A stretch of DNA of 64,000 nt from Marichromatium gracile (GTDB lineage: Bacteria > Pseudomonadota > Gammaproteobacteria > Chromatiales > Chromatiaceae): NCBI RefSeq assembly GCF_004343155.1, contig NZ_SMDC01000002.1:496001-560000 (forward strand), read 5' to 3'. Positions 62,967 through 64,000 of this stretch are shown here, piece by piece. The notes beneath the pieces were generated by a model that was not told the DNA's origin, searched no databases, and was given only the letters and a program-made list of their open reading frames with translations. The position numbers and the translations under genes were made by a program. The stretch's first letter is position 1. Every line of letters starts with the position of its first letter.

Positions 62967-63353
62967 ATGCTGACGCCGATCACCCCGCGCTCCGCACCCG
63001 CCACCCGGCTGCTGCGACTGTTCCGTGCGCTGCCCGCCGCCGAGCGCGAGACCCTGCTCGCCTTCGCCGAGTTCCTGGCCGATCGCGCCGCTCGCCTCGA
63101 CGAGACGGCCGTCCTCGAGCCCGAACCCGCCCCCGAGCCGCGCCCCGAGGGCGAGAGCGTGGTGGCGGCGATCAAGCGGCTGTCGCGCGGCTATCCCATG
63201 CTCGATCGCGCGGCCATGCTCGAGGAGACCTCGGCGCTGATGTCCGAGCACGTGCTGCAGGGGCGCCCGGCGCCGGCGGTGATCGACGACCTGGAGGCCC
63301 TGTTCGAGCGTTACTATCAGCAACTGCGGGCCAGTGAGCCCGTGCAGGATTGA
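62967..63353 (+). CDS. Conserved hypothetical protein next to perM
   Basis: A 128-residue protein with a helical N-terminal half (TRLLRLFRALPAAERETLLAFAEFLADRA), a Pro/Glu-rich linker (PEPAPEPRPEGE), and a second conserved segment (VVAAIKRLSRGYPMLDRAAMLEETSALM) ending DDLEALFERYYQQL. No catalytic motif. The codon use and position 11 bases before the perM-like gene suggest a real, co-transcribed gene; function unknown. Confidence 0.7.
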   Translation: MLTPITPRSAPATRLLRLFRALPAAERETLLAFAEFLADRAARLDETAVLEPEPAPEPRPEGESVVAAIKRLSRGYPMLDRAAMLEETSALMSEHVLQGRPAPAVIDDLEALFERYYQQLRASEPVQD

Positions 63354-63364
63354 GCCCCCGACCC

Positions 63365-64000
63365 ATGAACATCATCACCGACTGGTTCCGTCGTCATTTC
63401 TCCGACCCTCAGGTGGTGTTTCTCGCGCTGCTGCTGCTGGTGGTCTTCGCCGTGGTCTTCTTCCTCGGCGACGCGCTCGCGCCGGTGCTCGCGAGCATCG
63501 TCATCGCCTATCTGCTCGAGGGGCTCGCCGGCTATTTCGAGCGCCGCGGCATGCCGCGCCTGCCCGCCGTGCTGGTGGTCTACCTGCTGTTCATCGCCTT
63601 CGTCGCCCTGGTGCTGTTCGGGGTGATGCCGCTGGTCTCGCGCCAGATCACCGAGCTGGTCCAGCAGCTGCCCTCGATGATCGCCGAGGGCACCGACGCG
63701 CTGCTGGCGCTGCCGCAGCAGTACCCCGAGCTGGTCACCGTCGAGCAGGTCGAGGAGCTGATCGCGGCGATCCGCTCCGAGGTCATCTCCTTCGGCCAGC
63801 AGGTGCTGTCGTGGTCGCTGGCGAGCGTGGTCGGGGTGATCACGGTGATGGTCTATCTGATCCTGATGCCGCTGCTGGTGTTCTTCTTCCTCAAGGACAA
63901 GGACCTGATCCTCGACTGGTTCCGTCGTCTGCTGCCGCGTCATCGCGGCATCGCCGGGCACGTGTGGAAGGACGTCGATCGCGAGATCTCCAACTATGTG
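63365..64000 (+). CDS. AI-2E/PerM family membrane transporter (3' end outside window)
   Basis: Open from ATG at 63365 to the window edge (212 codons seen). Early helices (VVFLALLLLVVFAVVFFLG, LASIVIAYLLEGLAGYFERR, LVVYLLFIAFVALVLFGV), then a long soluble helix region (QITELVQQLPSMIAEG) and VYLILMPLLVFFFLKDKDLIL, the PerM/UPF0118 pattern. Members include the AI-2 exporter TqsA and Na+/H+ antiporters; substrate not assignable. Confidence 0.92.
   Translation, partial: MNIITDWFRRHFSDPQVVFLALLLLVVFAVVFFLGDALAPVLASIVIAYLLEGLAGYFERRGMPRLPAVLVVYLLFIAFVALVLFGVMPLVSRQITELVQQLPSMIAEGTDALLALPQQYPELVTVEQVEELIAAIRSEVISFGQQVLSWSLASVVGVITVMVYLILMPLLVFFFLKDKDLILDWFRRLLPRHRGIAGHVWKDVDREISNYV

Overview
The window is about 64 kb of GC-rich gammaproteobacterial chromosome. 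The best fit is a purple sulfur bacterium of the Chromatiaceae, probably marine or halotolerant. The indicators are the rhd-tusA-dsrE2 sulfur-trafficking cluster, a nif cofactor-assembly remnant, a choline-to-glycine-betaine operon (betT-betA-betB), betaine-lipid genes (btaA-btaB) and a TorF-like porin. Genus is not determined.

Layout. 1-2.3 kb: the end of a type I CRISPR cas3, followed directly by a fragment of an IS3-family element. 2.3-10.8 kb: a Spy-like periplasmic protein, a membrane sensor fused to an AlbA_2 (Schlafen-type) domain, a GGDEF/EAL protein, a chemoreceptor, a porin and a solute-binding protein. 10.8-17.4 kb: pepA, lptG (without its usual partner lptF), an RDD protein and a FixL/FixJ-like two-component pair. 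17.4-22.3 kb: an AT-richer accessory island bounded by inverted copies of the same IS5-family 3' end. It carries a MazG-like pyrophosphohydrolase and a large nuclease/SF1-helicase/S24-peptidase fusion, and it ends in a nest of IS1, IS3 and IS5 fragments. This is the best candidate for a little-described (probably defence) system. 22.4-24.4 kb: btaB-btaA. 24.6-27.1 kb: a DRE-TIM aldolase-like enzyme and citrate synthase.

27.2-29.8 kb: a nif operon tail on the minus strand. It keeps a sigma-54-type promoter and intact nifX, an RseC-like gene, DUF269, DUF683 and fdxB. nifE and nifN, however, are reduced to one frameshifted remnant: the first ~33 codons of nifE joined to the last part of nifN. 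If no other copy exists, FeMo-cofactor synthesis should be lost. 30-38.5 kb: an ARPP-1 protein, rluE, recQ, uvrA and a YajR-like MFS transporter. 38.7-42.7 kb: ssb and rfbBACD for dTDP-L-rhamnose. 42.7-51 kb: a MocR regulator with visible repeat operators, a 45-residue membrane peptide, a methyltransferase and betT-betA-betB. 51-57.3 kb: lon, rsmA, a transaldolase and a CYTH-CHAD protein. 57.4-60.2 kb: cysG divergent from rhd-tusA-dsrE2. 60.2-64 kb: a FadL-type channel, a LysR regulator, a small conserved protein and the start of a PerM/AI-2E transporter.

No tRNA, rRNA or CRISPR array was recognised by eye. Family assignments come from motif recognition, not database searches.
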